Assembly: GCF_902806455.1 (NCBI RefSeq)
Contig: NZ_CADCWQ010000002.1
Location: forward strand, 555,232 to 619,231
DNA: 64,000 bases
Reading direction: 5' to 3'
From: Virgibacillus doumboii
GTDB taxonomy: Bacteria > Bacillota > Bacilli > Bacillales > Amphibacillaceae
Made by a program: the position numbers and the translations under genes. The notes beneath the pieces were generated by a model. It was given only the letters and a program-made list of their open reading frames with translations, ran no database searches and was not told where the DNA came from. This document shows, piece after piece, positions 18,042 through 26,663 of the stretch (positions are counted from its first letter, which is position 1; every line of letters begins with the position of its first letter).

Positions 18042-18608
18042 TCATTCTTTCTTTTTCTTTCTCTGTTTAAAATAATACAATATGACTATTAGAGCTAACC
18101 CAAAGATTATACTAACAATTATATAGAATGAGGATGGATCGTTATTATTCTCCTCCAGGAACTCTTTAAAAAATTTTCTTCTTTCTTCATCTTCATCTTT
18201 TACTTCACCATTTTTTATTTTGACAAGTCCGTTAGAGCCACCAACCGGCGTAAGAAACTGTGGTTTTCCACTATTATCCATAAACAATAGTACCTTGCCA
18301 CCATCTTGTTGAAACTTTTCTACCAAGGTACCATTATTACAATCTAATCCAGCCGTTATATGTTCTGTATCTGAAATATTGCCTTTATAAATTTTATCAA
18401 TATTGAACTCAATACCACAATACGGTGCAGTTCTCTCATTATATATTTTTTTACCTGAAAAATTATATTTACCTAATACTATCACATTTGCTCTATCTAC
18501 CACTTCTTGAGGCTCAAGATCTTCCGATATAGTTGCAAAAACATGGTTAAATGAGCCGACTAATAGTAAAGCAGTGACAAGAAATAAGGAAATAATTCTT
18601 TTCCCCAT
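18042..18608 (-). CDS. Secreted protein with C-terminal membrane anchor, unknown
   Basis: A 188-residue protein with a signal peptide (residues about 3-25) cut near FATIS, an exported domain with two Cys (APYCGIEF and GLDCNNG) and a C-terminal helix (FYIIVSIIFGLALIVILYYF) ending in QRKKKKE. The anchor lacks an LPXTG motif. The start at 18608 follows AGAGGTGG. Base composition is more AT-rich than the neighbours. It lies in the islet between the two copies of the capA 3' end. I do not recognise the domain family. Confidence 0.6.
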   Translation of the reverse strand: MGKRIISLFLVTALLLVGSFNHVFATISEDLEPQEVVDRANVIVLGKYNFSGKKIYNERTAPYCGIEFNIDKIYKGNISDTEHITAGLDCNNGTLVEKFQQDGGKVLLFMDNSGKPQFLTPVGGSNGLVKIKNGEVKDEDEERRKFFKEFLEENNNDPSSFYIIVSIIFGLALIVILYYFKQRKKKKE

Positions 18609-18836
18609 CGTATCCACCTCTAATCACAAAGAAAATTTTATCTTAGCTTCACACCAAAAATTCACCTCAGATAATAATTAATATAGCATTTATTATAATA
18701 ATTGTGAAATATACAAATTTATCTTATAATTGGATTAAATTTCTTAGCCATATTAGAAAAGTGTGGAATCTACAAATGAAGTTGTTAGTTGTACAATTGG
18801 AAGTACCGTAGCTTTATTTGTGAGGGAGGTGAGTAT

Positions 18837-19310
18837 GTGCGGACAGTAATTGTCTGTTTCACTATAATATTTTTTTCATTAATTGCAACTGCATGTGGAA
18901 ATTCAAGCGGTACAAATGATGGAGATGTTACTTATGGTGATGAATTCAAGAAAAAAATAAGTGAGATAGAGTATACTCCTGAGCTTCCAACATATATTCC
19001 ATATGAAAATTATTCTAAAGAGGTTAGTATTTTAAAATCGCAAAATGTAATTTCAATAATGTATAAGGTCAAAGGCAAAAATAAGGGGGTAATTTTAGAG
19101 ATATTTAAGGGTGACGCCAATCTTATTAATGAAGGAGAAGAGGTTGCATTAGAGGAAGTTAACGCTTCATTTGTGAAATCAGAAAACTTTATTTTACTTA
19201 CTTGGAAAAAAGATGATCTTTCTTATACGCTTAAATCACCTATGAATGCAGATATTGATAAAAACGGACTAATTAAAATAGCAAATTCTTTTGAATCTAT
19301 TTATCAATAA
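18837..19310 (+). CDS. Small lipoprotein, unknown
   Basis: A 157-residue lipoprotein. The GTG start at 18837 is favoured by GGAGGTGA upstream and gives the signal VRTVIVCFTIIFFSLIATAC with lipobox ATAC. The exported part resembles small beta-rich DUF4367-type surface proteins (TPELPTYIPYE near the start and DKNGLIKIANS near the end), but that similarity is only by pattern. AT-rich composition and the flanking duplication suggest acquisition. A related C-terminal fragment follows at 19401-19502. Confidence 0.6.
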   Translation: MRTVIVCFTIIFFSLIATACGNSSGTNDGDVTYGDEFKKKISEIEYTPELPTYIPYENYSKEVSILKSQNVISIMYKVKGKNKGVILEIFKGDANLINEGEEVALEEVNASFVKSENFILLTWKKDDLSYTLKSPMNADIDKNGLIKIANSFESIYQ

Positions 19311-19400
19311 TTTTTAAACACAGAAAATTTAAGCCCCTATTCCAACTTCATATGAGGTAATTCATCGAAAAATTTATTCTAATATAGCAACCTTCTCTAA

Positions 19401-19502
19401 AATTACTATTTGACCTATAGTGATCAGGATCCCTATGAAAAGAGTTTAATTAAAAAGGAAAAGTTGGTCAATATTGCTGATAAGATTATAAATAAAAATT
19501 AG
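19401..19502 (+). pseudogene. C-terminal remnant of a paralogue of the upstream lipoprotein
   Basis: Thirty-three codons before a TAG read as NYYLTYSDQD, then SLIKKEKLVNIADKIINKN. They resemble the end of the preceding lipoprotein (LLTW..., DKNGLIKIANS). A stop codon precedes the stretch in the same frame and no start is present. It is most likely a decayed duplicate. Nothing else is visible in 19311-19400. Confidence 0.45.
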
Positions 19503-19549
19503 CAGTAAAGAACCAAGGTATAGGGTACCTTTGCTTTTCTAAATTTAGA

Positions 19550-19608
19550 AGCCCGCATGTTCCAGTGGGATCCTGAGTCGGAAAAAATAGATTTTTAAAA
19601 ATGCTCAC
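19550..19608. repeat. Right copy of the capA 3'-end direct repeat
   Basis: GTTCCAGTGGGATCCTGAGT and ATTTTTAAAAATGCTCAC match the capA end at 17810-17875. Here they lead into the intact terminator at 19597-19626, so this copy is probably the original downstream junction. Confidence 0.75.
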
Positions 19609-19626
19609 TTAACTGTGAGCATTTTA
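19597..19626. terminator. Terminator hairpin, probably the original capA terminator
   Basis: AAAATGCTCAC and GTGAGCATTTT form an 11-bp stem with a 6-nt loop. It now lies between the islet and the convergent DUF1129 gene. Confidence 0.8.
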
Positions 19627-20316
19627 TTTAGTCAGCCGATATTTTTTATTCATATAAAACGATATCAGATAAAGTACAACACCTAATCCGGCAAAAGCAA
19701 AAGTGGGAATGCTGATTTCAGCTCCAAATGAAGGCATGATATATGGTACTAAGACAAATAATCCGATTGCACAGGTGCAGACTACCCACAATTGAAGGAA
19801 TTCCACCCATTTCTTCGGTTGTTTCTTCCTGAATGTGGTTGCCTTCAGCCATTTAAAAATGAGTGCTAAAAATCCCAACAGCAGAAGAAAATCAATAAGA
19901 ACTGTTACGATACCGGATCCAAGTGCAAATGAGAGTGTGTCAGCCCCCAATCCGAAAAAGTAATGGAGTCCGCCTCCTAGTATTCCATGGACAAGGCTGA
20001 TGATTGCCAGAAATTGAATGATGATGTATCCCCAAAATTTTATATGATGGGATGTTTTTTCACCCGGGATTTCTTCGATTACTTCTTTGCAATAAGATTC
20101 CGGGTCCGTACCAAAGACATCTTCAGCAGTTCTTCCTTCTTCCTGTGCCTGCAATAAATGTTCCAATAACTCCAACAGTACTTCTTCCGTATGCTGCTCA
20201 GACTTATTCGACTTCATCCGTATATATACGAGCATATTTCCATAATAGCTTAGGTTTTCTTCCGTTAATTGCTCCCGTTTTTCATTGTTCAGCTGAATGA
20301 TATCTTTCGCATTCAT
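19624..20316 (-). CDS. DUF1129-family membrane protein
   Basis: A 230-residue protein. The first 100 residues are helical and cytoplasmic (RMKSNKSEQHTEEVLLELLE, then DVFGTDPESYCKEVIEEIP), followed by four to five helices. This is the layout of DUF1129 proteins, which are commonly co-transcribed with PadR-type regulators as here. The ATG lies 1 nt after the padR stop codon. The function is unknown; membrane-bound partners of PadR regulators are often stress or envelope related. Confidence 0.75.
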   Translation of the reverse strand: MNAKDIIQLNNEKREQLTEENLSYYGNMLVYIRMKSNKSEQHTEEVLLELLEHLLQAQEEGRTAEDVFGTDPESYCKEVIEEIPGEKTSHHIKFWGYIIIQFLAIISLVHGILGGGLHYFFGLGADTLSFALGSGIVTVLIDFLLLLGFLALIFKWLKATTFRKKQPKKWVEFLQLWVVCTCAIGLFVLVPYIMPSFGAEISIPTFAFAGLGVVLYLISFYMNKKYRLTK

Positions 20317-20317
20317 G

Positions 20318-20647
20318 TCAACTATCCCTCTTTTCGATAATGTTATCTACCGGCCGTTTGATCATTTCCCAATTTTGGATAAATTGTTCCAGTGCTTCGT
20401 GACCTTTATCGGTTAAATAGTAATACTTCCGCTTTGGGCCTGATTCAGATTTTTTCATTTCGCCATGGATCAAATTTTCCTTTTGCAAGCGCAATAAAAT
20501 CGGGTAAATGGACCCCTCACTTACATCCGATAACCCAAAATCCTGCAATCTGACGGAGAGTTCATAGCCATATGTTGGCTGCATATTAATAATGGAAAGG
20601 ATGCATCCTTCCAGAATTCCTTTTAGTAATTGACTTCGAAGCGTCAT
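20318..20647 (-). CDS. PadR-family transcriptional regulator
   Basis: A 109-residue winged-helix regulator. TLRSQLLKGILEGCILSI is the typical opening, YGYELSVRLQDFG is the recognition region, SEGSIYPILLRLQKENLI is the wing and SGPKRKYYYLTDKGHEAL completes the domain. The ATG at 20647 is preferred because it starts the conserved domain; the longer reading upstream has no matching sequence. It probably represses its own operon with the DUF1129 gene through the repeats at 20669-20712. Confidence 0.85.
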   Translation of the reverse strand: MTLRSQLLKGILEGCILSIINMQPTYGYELSVRLQDFGLSDVSEGSIYPILLRLQKENLIHGEMKKSESGPKRKYYYLTDKGHEALEQFIQNWEMIKRPVDNIIEKRDS

Positions 20648-20668
20648 GATATAACCTACCTTGTGATG

Positions 20669-20712
20669 CAAGATACTAAATCTTAAAATAGCTACTTTGT
20701 ATAACAAGATAG
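20669..20712 (-). promoter_or_regulatory. Candidate PadR operator region
   Basis: Two direct CAAGATA sequences, at 20669-20675 and 20705-20711, flank TACTTTGTATAAC just upstream of padR. This layout is common in autoregulated padR promoters. The assignment is by pattern only. Confidence 0.35.
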
Positions 20713-20815
20713 CTTATCTGTAGTATATAAATTTTTTATGTGAATTGCAAGGATAATTTGGTATGATTATCTTATGATTTAAAAATGAACTGACGCAAAA
20801 GGGAGATTTTCACGC

Positions 20816-21631
20816 ATGGAATGGAAAAATATATATCGTGGTATGATAATGGGCGCAAGTGACGTAATCCCTGGTGTGAGCGGGGGAACGATTGCTGTTC
20901 TGCTTGGAATTTATGATCGTCTGATTGCCGCTATAAATGGTTTGTTTAGTAAAGATTGGAAGAAACAATTGGGATTCCTGATTCCGCTCGCCATTGGTGT
21001 CGGAACAGCCATATTGCTGTTAAGTCATGTTATTGGATGGCTGTTTGAACATTACCCGGGACCAACTAAATTCTTCTTTTTGGGATTGATTATTGGGGTT
21101 CTTCCTTATTTATTCCATAAAGCAGACGTGAAAAATAAGTTCAGGACGAAGCACTTCATTTTGTTGCTAATCGGCGCTGTCGTTGTCGGGGCTTTGGCAC
21201 TCCTGGAGGCCAGTGAAGGCGCAGTCATTGAAAATGTAACAACATCTACATATATATTGCTGTTTTTCTCTGGGTTTATTGGCAGCAGTGCAATGATTCT
21301 GCCTGGGATTAGCGGTTCGTTTATGTTGTATGTAATTGGTGTTTATGCAACCGTCATGACTGCGATAAGTAATTTTCAGCTTGATATTATTGCTGTGACA
21401 GGTGCAGGAATTGTTATTGGTATTGTTTTCATGAGTAAAATTGTTAACTTCTTTTTAACGAATTATTATACAGGTACATTTGCTGTTATTATTGGAATGG
21501 TTATCGGATCGGTCTTTGTTGTTTTTCCGGGATTTCCGGCAGATACCTCACTTGTATTGTTAAGTATAGTGACCTTTGCGGCTGGTCTGTTTGTTGCGTA
21601 CATTCTCGGTAAAGTAGAGTACGATTCATAA
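20816..21631 (+). CDS. PopT/DUF368 polyprenyl-phosphate transporter
   Basis: A 271-residue polytopic membrane protein. The DUF368 hallmark GASDVIPGVSGGTIAVLLGIY opens the protein in split form, and a second inverted-repeat copy, GSSAMILPGISGSFMLYVIG, sits at about residues 160-180. DUF368 proteins were shown to recycle undecaprenyl phosphate across the membrane. ATG at 20816 follows AAAGGGAG. It is a single gene, divergent from padR. Confidence 0.85.
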   Translation: MEWKNIYRGMIMGASDVIPGVSGGTIAVLLGIYDRLIAAINGLFSKDWKKQLGFLIPLAIGVGTAILLLSHVIGWLFEHYPGPTKFFFLGLIIGVLPYLFHKADVKNKFRTKHFILLLIGAVVVGALALLEASEGAVIENVTTSTYILLFFSGFIGSSAMILPGISGSFMLYVIGVYATVMTAISNFQLDIIAVTGAGIVIGIVFMSKIVNFFLTNYYTGTFAVIIGMVIGSVFVVFPGFPADTSLVLLSIVTFAAGLFVAYILGKVEYDS

Positions 21632-21702
21632 GCAAACAATAAGACAATATCAGGCAAAAGAATTACAATGGAGATAGAAAATATTTCTAGGGGTGATTCG
21701 GA

Positions 21703-22023
21703 ATGGAACATATAGATACAGAAGAAAAATTCAATGAAATAATTCAGTCGGATAAACCTGTTATCGTTAAGTTTTTTGCGGATTGGTGTCCGGACTGTAA
21801 GCGTATGGATATGTTTATTGGCGATGTAATGGATGAATTCAAGAATCATGACTGGTACCAGATCAACAGTGATGAAGTAAAAGGAATTGCACAAAAATAT
21901 GAAGTGATGGGCATTCCAAGCATTTTAATTTTCCAAAATGGTGAAAAAATCGCCCATCAGCACAGTGCTTATACAAAATCACCGGAATCGGTTAGTGAGT
22001 TTCTGCATCAGCAGTTGGCGTAA
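21703..22023 (+). CDS. Thioredoxin-like protein (YtpP family)
   Basis: A 106-residue thioredoxin fold with active site FADWCPDCKRMD and the cis-Pro segment MGIPSILIFQNGE. The CPDC motif and length agree with the YtpP group of Bacillus thioredoxin-like proteins, cytoplasmic disulfide reductases of uncertain substrate. ATG at 21703 follows AGGGGTGA. It is followed at once by a strong terminator. Confidence 0.85.
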   Translation: MEHIDTEEKFNEIIQSDKPVIVKFFADWCPDCKRMDMFIGDVMDEFKNHDWYQINSDEVKGIAQKYEVMGIPSILIFQNGEKIAHQHSAYTKSPESVSEFLHQQLA

Positions 22024-22029
22024 CAGGCT

Positions 22030-22068
22030 AAAAAATCACCCCAGTTTTGATGGGGTGATTATTTTTTT
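22030..22068 (+). terminator. Intrinsic terminator after the thioredoxin-like gene
   Basis: AAAATCACCCCA and TGGGGTGATTATTTTTTT form a GC-rich stem with a long T run. Confidence 0.9.
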
Positions 22069-22110
22069 GCGGTTTGTGGAAATAAGGTTTCTATAAGGAG
22101 AGAAATACCG

Positions 22111-22707
22111 ATGGAAAAGTTATTTTCACAGTTTAAACAGCCGCAAGGGAAGATAGGCATGTTTGCTGGCTGGTTCATGTCAAAGGAAAACAAAGCAATT
22201 AATAAATGGACAATCGATTTTCTGGATATTCAGGATGATGATCATGTTCTGGAGATTGGTTTTGGTTCCGGGAAAGCAATGAAATATATGTTGGAGCAGA
22301 GAGAACAATTGTTTATTACGGGGCTGGATCCGTCAGAAGTTATGGTATACCAGGCACTGCGACGTTTAAACAAACATTTGATTAATGGACAGGTTTGCTT
22401 GATGGAAGCGCAGGCAGATGAACTTCCAAAGCTGTCTCAGAAAATTGATAAAGTACTGGTGATCAATAATATCACCTTTTGGCGCAATCCTGTAAATATG
22501 TTGATGGAAATTCGTAAGCAAATGCGTTATAACGGAAAAATTGCACTGACAATCCAGCCGCATGAAAAAGGTGCAACGGATGAAACGAGTGAGCTAATAG
22601 GCGGGCAATTGACTGCTTTACTGGCTCATGCTGGTTTTACAACTATCGAGTTTTTCATCAAACCGACTACCCCAAACAACACGGTGTGTGCGCTTGGCAC
22701 AAAATAA
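22111..22707 (+). CDS. Class I SAM-dependent methyltransferase
   Basis: A 198-residue Rossmann methyltransferase. Motif I is VLEIGFGSGKAM, motif II GLDPSEVMVYQA, motif post-I is DELPKL and the acidic loop is INNITFWRNP. The substrate is unknown; UbiE/phosphatidylethanolamine-like small-molecule methyltransferases are the closest style. ATG at 22111 follows AAGGAGAG. The stop codon lies inside the terminator stem shared with convergent cadA. Confidence 0.8.
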   Translation: MEKLFSQFKQPQGKIGMFAGWFMSKENKAINKWTIDFLDIQDDDHVLEIGFGSGKAMKYMLEQREQLFITGLDPSEVMVYQALRRLNKHLINGQVCLMEAQADELPKLSQKIDKVLVINNITFWRNPVNMLMEIRKQMRYNGKIALTIQPHEKGATDETSELIGGQLTALLAHAGFTTIEFFIKPTTPNNTVCALGTK

Positions 22708-22743
22708 GATGATCATTCATTGGTGAATGATCATCTTATTTTT
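22701..22743. terminator. Bidirectional terminator shared by the methyltransferase and cadA
   Basis: AAAATAAGATGATCATTCA and TGAATGATCATCTTATTTT form a 19-bp perfect stem with a TTGG loop. Both stop codons lie in the stem. Confidence 0.95.
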
Positions 22744-24800
22744 AGTAGTCTTAATGCATTCAGCGTAACAAGCAAGGTTGCTCCCATGTCAGCGAAAATT
22801 GCAATCCATAAAGTCAACCACCCCGGGATGACAAGCAGCAGGGCAAGTGCTTTAATCCCGATTGCAAAAGTAATATTTTGTTTGATGATGAATAACGCCC
22901 GGCGGCTTAATTTTATGGTAAATGGCAGTTTATCCAGGTCGTCTGCCATTAAAGCAACATCAGCTGTTTCCAGCGCGCTGTCTGTTCCGGCAGATCCCAT
23001 GGCGATGCCAACAGATGAAGCAGCAAGTGCAGGGGTATCATTTATCCCGTCACCAATCATCGCAATATTTCCTTCGTATTTTTTTATAAATTCCAGTTTA
23101 TCTTCGGGTAAAAGACCTGCTTTAACGTCTGTTAGTTCAAGGTCTTGCTTCAGTGCGGCAGCAGCTTTCGCATGATCTCCCGTCAGCATGTACGTATGGC
23201 TGATTCCTAAATTGTGCAATTGCTTGATTACGTTTTTACTTTCTTTTCTTGGCTCATCGCGAAGTGCGACAGCCATTAGTATTTCTTCGTCAGTACCGCA
23301 CAACATTACCGTTTTTCCGGATTCCTGATATGTTTTGACCTCTTCCGGAATTACATTGGAAAATAACTCGGCTGAACCGACAAAGATTGTCTTGCCGTTA
23401 ATTTCACCCTTGATTCCTTTTCCTTGAACGGTGGTGAACTGCTGCACTTCAGTTGGAGTAACATCAACAGGCTCATTATTTATATAATCGATAATAGCTA
23501 TTGCCAAAGGATGGCTCGATTTTTCTTCCAACGCCTTCAGATAGCCCAACGCTTTCTTACGTTCATCGGTATAAAAGTATACATCGGTAACTTTAGGAGT
23601 TCCCTCTGTTAATGTGCCTGTTTTATCAAAGGCAATTGAGTGGAGTGCACCAATTTGTTCAAGGTAGATGCCGCCTTTGATAAGAACACCATTTCGTGCT
23701 GCATTTCCAATTGCTGTTACGATTGCTACTGGTGTGGAGACAACAAGTGCACATGGACAACCGACAACTAAAACAGCAAGCCCCTGATAAACCCAGGTGC
23801 TCCATGCTCCACCGAAAAGGGGTGGAAGGACAGCCACTATAACACTAATTGCTATAATTACAGGGGTGTAATAGGCAGCGAAATTATCAATAAATGCCTG
23901 GGATGGTGCACGTTCAGTCTGCGCTTCTTCAACTAAATGGATGATTTTAGCTATTGTTGTATCCTCGGATTTTTTCGTTACTTCTATTTCCAGATATCCA
24001 TCCTGATTGATTGTACCCGCAAACACCTCATCATTCAGGGATTTTTCAACAGGAATTGATTCACCGGTAATCGGTGCCTGGTTGATGGATGAAAAACCGT
24101 GGGTGATCTTTCCGTCCATTGCAATTCGATCTCCGGGTTTTACGAGCATCGAATCACCAACAGCAATGTCCTCAATATGAAGGTTTTGCTCAATCCCATT
24201 TCTTCTGATTAGTGCCTGTTTAGGTGATATCTTCATCAGCGAACGAATGGAAGAACGAGCTTTATCCATGGAATAGGATTCCAGTGCTTCACTGATGGCA
24301 AATAAAATAACCACGACGGCTGCTTCCCGCCATTCACCGATAATAATGGCCCCGATGACGGCGATTGTCATTAATGTTTTCATATCAAAGCGGAGTTTCG
24401 TCAGGTTGATGAGTCCTGCTTTAAAAAGGGTTAATCCGCCAATGAGTGATGCCATTCCATAAAGAACGTCAGGTAAGTAATGCGAACTTCCAAAAGTGAA
24501 TGATGCAACGAATCCAAATAAAATCAGTAAAGATGCCAAAAGAAGGCGATCATAACGGATCCAGAATGGTTCTTTCGTTTGTTCATTATTTTTTTGAACC
24601 ACTTTAATGTTTTCAAACGACCCGGCCTTTTCGATTTCTGAAATGGAAACGGACCCGTCGACATTAATTTTTGATGCGGCAAAATTAACTTCTGCATGGT
24701 TGACACCTTTAATGTCGTTAAGATTGTTTTCAAATGTCTTTGCACAATTTGCACATGATATGCCGTCTACCCGGAATGTTTGCTGACTGTTAGACGGCAT
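22731..24800 (-). CDS. cadA: Zn/Cd/Pb-exporting P-type ATPase
   Basis: A 689-residue P1B-2 ATPase. A single heavy-metal-associated domain with GISCANC is at residues 13-19. Paired transmembrane helices are followed by the actuator motif PITGESIPVEKS, the membrane metal site CPCALVVSTPVA, phosphorylation motif DKTGTLTEGTPK, HP motif SSHPLA and hinge MIGDGINDTPALA. It exports Cd, Zn or Pb from the cytoplasm. The ATG overlaps the 3' end of cadC by 11 bp (CATGCCGTCTAA), so expression is coupled to the repressor. Confidence 0.93.
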   Translation of the reverse strand: MPSNSQQTFRVDGISCANCAKTFENNLNDIKGVNHAEVNFAASKINVDGSVSISEIEKAGSFENIKVVQKNNEQTKEPFWIRYDRLLLASLLILFGFVASFTFGSSHYLPDVLYGMASLIGGLTLFKAGLINLTKLRFDMKTLMTIAVIGAIIIGEWREAAVVVILFAISEALESYSMDKARSSIRSLMKISPKQALIRRNGIEQNLHIEDIAVGDSMLVKPGDRIAMDGKITHGFSSINQAPITGESIPVEKSLNDEVFAGTINQDGYLEIEVTKKSEDTTIAKIIHLVEEAQTERAPSQAFIDNFAAYYTPVIIAISVIVAVLPPLFGGAWSTWVYQGLAVLVVGCPCALVVSTPVAIVTAIGNAARNGVLIKGGIYLEQIGALHSIAFDKTGTLTEGTPKVTDVYFYTDERKKALGYLKALEEKSSHPLAIAIIDYINNEPVDVTPTEVQQFTTVQGKGIKGEINGKTIFVGSAELFSNVIPEEVKTYQESGKTVMLCGTDEEILMAVALRDEPRKESKNVIKQLHNLGISHTYMLTGDHAKAAAALKQDLELTDVKAGLLPEDKLEFIKKYEGNIAMIGDGINDTPALAASSVGIAMGSAGTDSALETADVALMADDLDKLPFTIKLSRRALFIIKQNITFAIGIKALALLLVIPGWLTLWIAIFADMGATLLVTLNALRLLKIR

Positions 24801-25158
24801 GATTGGAAGGCTCCTTCATATGGCTGAAGGTTTGAGAGATTAGTTGTTTCATATTGCTGTCAGATAACGAATAATAAACAAGTTTCCCTTCTTTACGAAA
24901 CATTGCAATACCGGCCTTGTGCAATTGGCGCAAGTGGTGTGAAGTGGTTGCGGTTGTTGCCCCGATGATGTTGGCAAGATCACAGACACAGAGTTCTTCT
25001 TCAATAAATAAGGCATAGGCAATTTGCAGCCTGTTCTTATCCGCGAGCAGTTTATAGACTTTCATTACACTCTCCAATGATTGACTCTCAATTTGTTGCT
25101 TAACACGATTAACTTTATCTTCGTGAATACAGGTTACTTCACAAATATCGTTTGGCAT
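24790..25158 (-). CDS. cadC: ArsR/SmtB-family metal-sensing repressor CadC
   Basis: A 122-residue winged-helix repressor. The N-terminal CEVTC and the helix motif EELCVCDLANIIG supply the four Cys of the alpha3N/alpha3 Cd-Pb site known from Staphylococcus CadC. TTATTSHHLRQLHKAGIAMF is the DNA-binding helix and wing. Two CAAATA/TATTTG palindromes just upstream fit its operator. Metal binding should release DNA and induce cadCA. Confidence 0.93.
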   Translation of the reverse strand: MPNDICEVTCIHEDKVNRVKQQIESQSLESVMKVYKLLADKNRLQIAYALFIEEELCVCDLANIIGATTATTSHHLRQLHKAGIAMFRKEGKLVYYSLSDSNMKQLISQTFSHMKEPSNHAV

Positions 25159-25174
25159 ATTGATTCACCTCTGT

Positions 25175-25224
25175 TATTCAAATGAGTATTTGATTATAGT
25201 ATATTCAAATACCTGTTTGAATGT
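25175..25224 (-). promoter_or_regulatory. Two CadC operator-like palindromes
   Basis: ATTCAAATGAGTATTTGATT (25175-25194) and ATTCAAATACCTGTTTGAAT (25203-25222) are imperfect 20-bp inverted repeats, 8 bp apart. Both resemble the known CadC box (TCAAATA...TATTTGA). Confidence 0.75.
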
Positions 25225-25236
25225 CAATTTATATAT

Positions 25237-25270
25237 AAAAAAGCCCGCGAACCGTTATGGTTGCGGGTTA
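25237..25270 (-). terminator. Terminator of the VOC-family gene
   Basis: Read on the minus strand, CCCGCAACC pairs with GGTTCGCGGG and is followed by a T6 run. Confidence 0.8.
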
Positions 25271-25882
25271 TTTAGAAATCGAAAATCCGAGCATATCTGA
25301 TGTTTTCATTTGTACGTTTTCAAGCTGATTACCAGTCTGGAAAATATTATTATAGTCATTTTCATTGGCTATTACCGGGTGAAGGGTGTCAATGTGCTGC
25401 CGGTTGATGAGCTCTGAATCGCTAGGGACATTTTTTATGTCACCCCACTCAATTAAAAATGGGTAGCGAACGATCTTGTTTTTTGGAAAAAGCATTCGCC
25501 ACTCTAGCTGGGAACTGTCTGGACGTTTTCTGCTGCCTGCAATCGGTCCTGTATACGGAATGCCTTTCTCATTGAATTGTTTCAAATAATCATCCATTGA
25601 ATCGGTCCGTAATGCATACTGGATTGGGCCTTCTACATCACTATCCAGTGCGCGGACAAGCTGTGCAATTAAAGGATTATCCGATTGTGCAGCGATATTT
25701 TCATTGAAAATCCCGAGCCATTCGAGGTAGCAGTCATTGCTGAAGTAAGCAAGATAATTGTGCGTCCCCCAGCTTTCATGCCTGCCACCTTCCAGAACCT
25801 TTACACCATGTTTTTTGGCAAAATCATCCGCTGCCTGTTGCGGGTCATTAGCAGCAATAATGATATGATCAAGTGCAAGCAT
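25268..25882 (-). CDS. VOC superfamily protein (glyoxalase-like)
   Basis: A 204-residue protein that begins MLALDHIIIAANDPQQAADD, the glyoxalase_3 style N-terminus, with H6 as a possible metal ligand. GGRHESWGTHNYLAYF and CYLEWLGIF (Glu ligand) follow. The reaction is unknown. ATG at 25882 follows CAGGAGGTGA; the much longer reading upstream has no ribosome site and overlaps the divergent promoter. Confidence 0.8.
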   Translation of the reverse strand: MLALDHIIIAANDPQQAADDFAKKHGVKVLEGGRHESWGTHNYLAYFSNDCYLEWLGIFNENIAAQSDNPLIAQLVRALDSDVEGPIQYALRTDSMDDYLKQFNEKGIPYTGPIAGSRKRPDSSQLEWRMLFPKNKIVRYPFLIEWGDIKNVPSDSELINRQHIDTLHPVIANENDYNNIFQTGNQLENVQMKTSDMLGFSISK

Positions 25883-25975
25883 TTTGTCACCTCCTGAAAA
25901 AATTCTTATCGTAATCTTACAGGGAAAACGGTATAATGAAAAGAAATTTATTTTGACATGGGGAGACGGGAACAG

Positions 25976-26539
25976 ATGCAGAATCCGATTTTGAACGAAT
26001 TTCCGCATGAATTTTACACGGAAAGGTTATATATCAGGATGCCTATGCCTGATGATGGCCAACTCGTTTATGAGGCAATTGAAGCTAGTAAACAGGAACT
26101 GAAAAAGTGGCTGCCATTTGCACAGAGAGACCAGTCTGCCGATGAAGTGGAGGCGAATGTCCGTGAGGCGCATGCAGCGTTTTTGAAGCGGGAAGATTTG
26201 CGGATGCACATTTTCCATAGGGATACAGGAACTTTTATCGGTGCAACAGGATTACATCGGATTGACTGGGAGGTTCCTAAATTTGAAATTGGTTATTGGA
26301 TTGACACGAGGGAAACCGGAAATGGCTACATAACGGAAGCGGTTGAAGGTTTGGTGGATTTTGCACTCAAGGAACTGGGCGCGAATCGGGTCGAAATACA
26401 ATGTGATGTCAAAAATCTGAAAAGCAGGGCGATACCAGAAAGGCTTGGACTTACGCTGGAGGGCATTCATTATAAAGACTCGGTTGCAGTGGATGGTGAT
26501 GAGCTTCGGGATACGTGTGTATATGCTAAGGTGAGATAA
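25976..26539 (+). CDS. GNAT-family N-acetyltransferase (RimJ/RimL type)
   Basis: A 187-residue acetyltransferase. TERLYIRMPMPDD opens the domain, FIGATGLHRIDWEVPKFEIG is the beta4-beta5 region, GNGYITEAVEGLVDFALKEL is the acetyl-CoA pyrophosphate loop and EIQCDVKNLKSRAIPERLG closes it. This matches the RimJ/RimL group that acetylates protein N-termini or small amines. ATG at 25976 has GGGAGA/GGGA upstream; an in-frame ATG at 25958 lacks one. Confidence 0.85.
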   Translation: MQNPILNEFPHEFYTERLYIRMPMPDDGQLVYEAIEASKQELKKWLPFAQRDQSADEVEANVREAHAAFLKREDLRMHIFHRDTGTFIGATGLHRIDWEVPKFEIGYWIDTRETGNGYITEAVEGLVDFALKELGANRVEIQCDVKNLKSRAIPERLGLTLEGIHYKDSVAVDGDELRDTCVYAKVR

Positions 26540-26663
26540 GCTTTTTTGTCAGAAATGCTAAAGTTCACAATGAATTCGCCAAAAGTTAAAGTTAGTCTAA
26601 ATAATGGACACGTCAAAATGGTTAATCATGTATAATTTAATTAAAGAAAAGGACGTGTTCATA

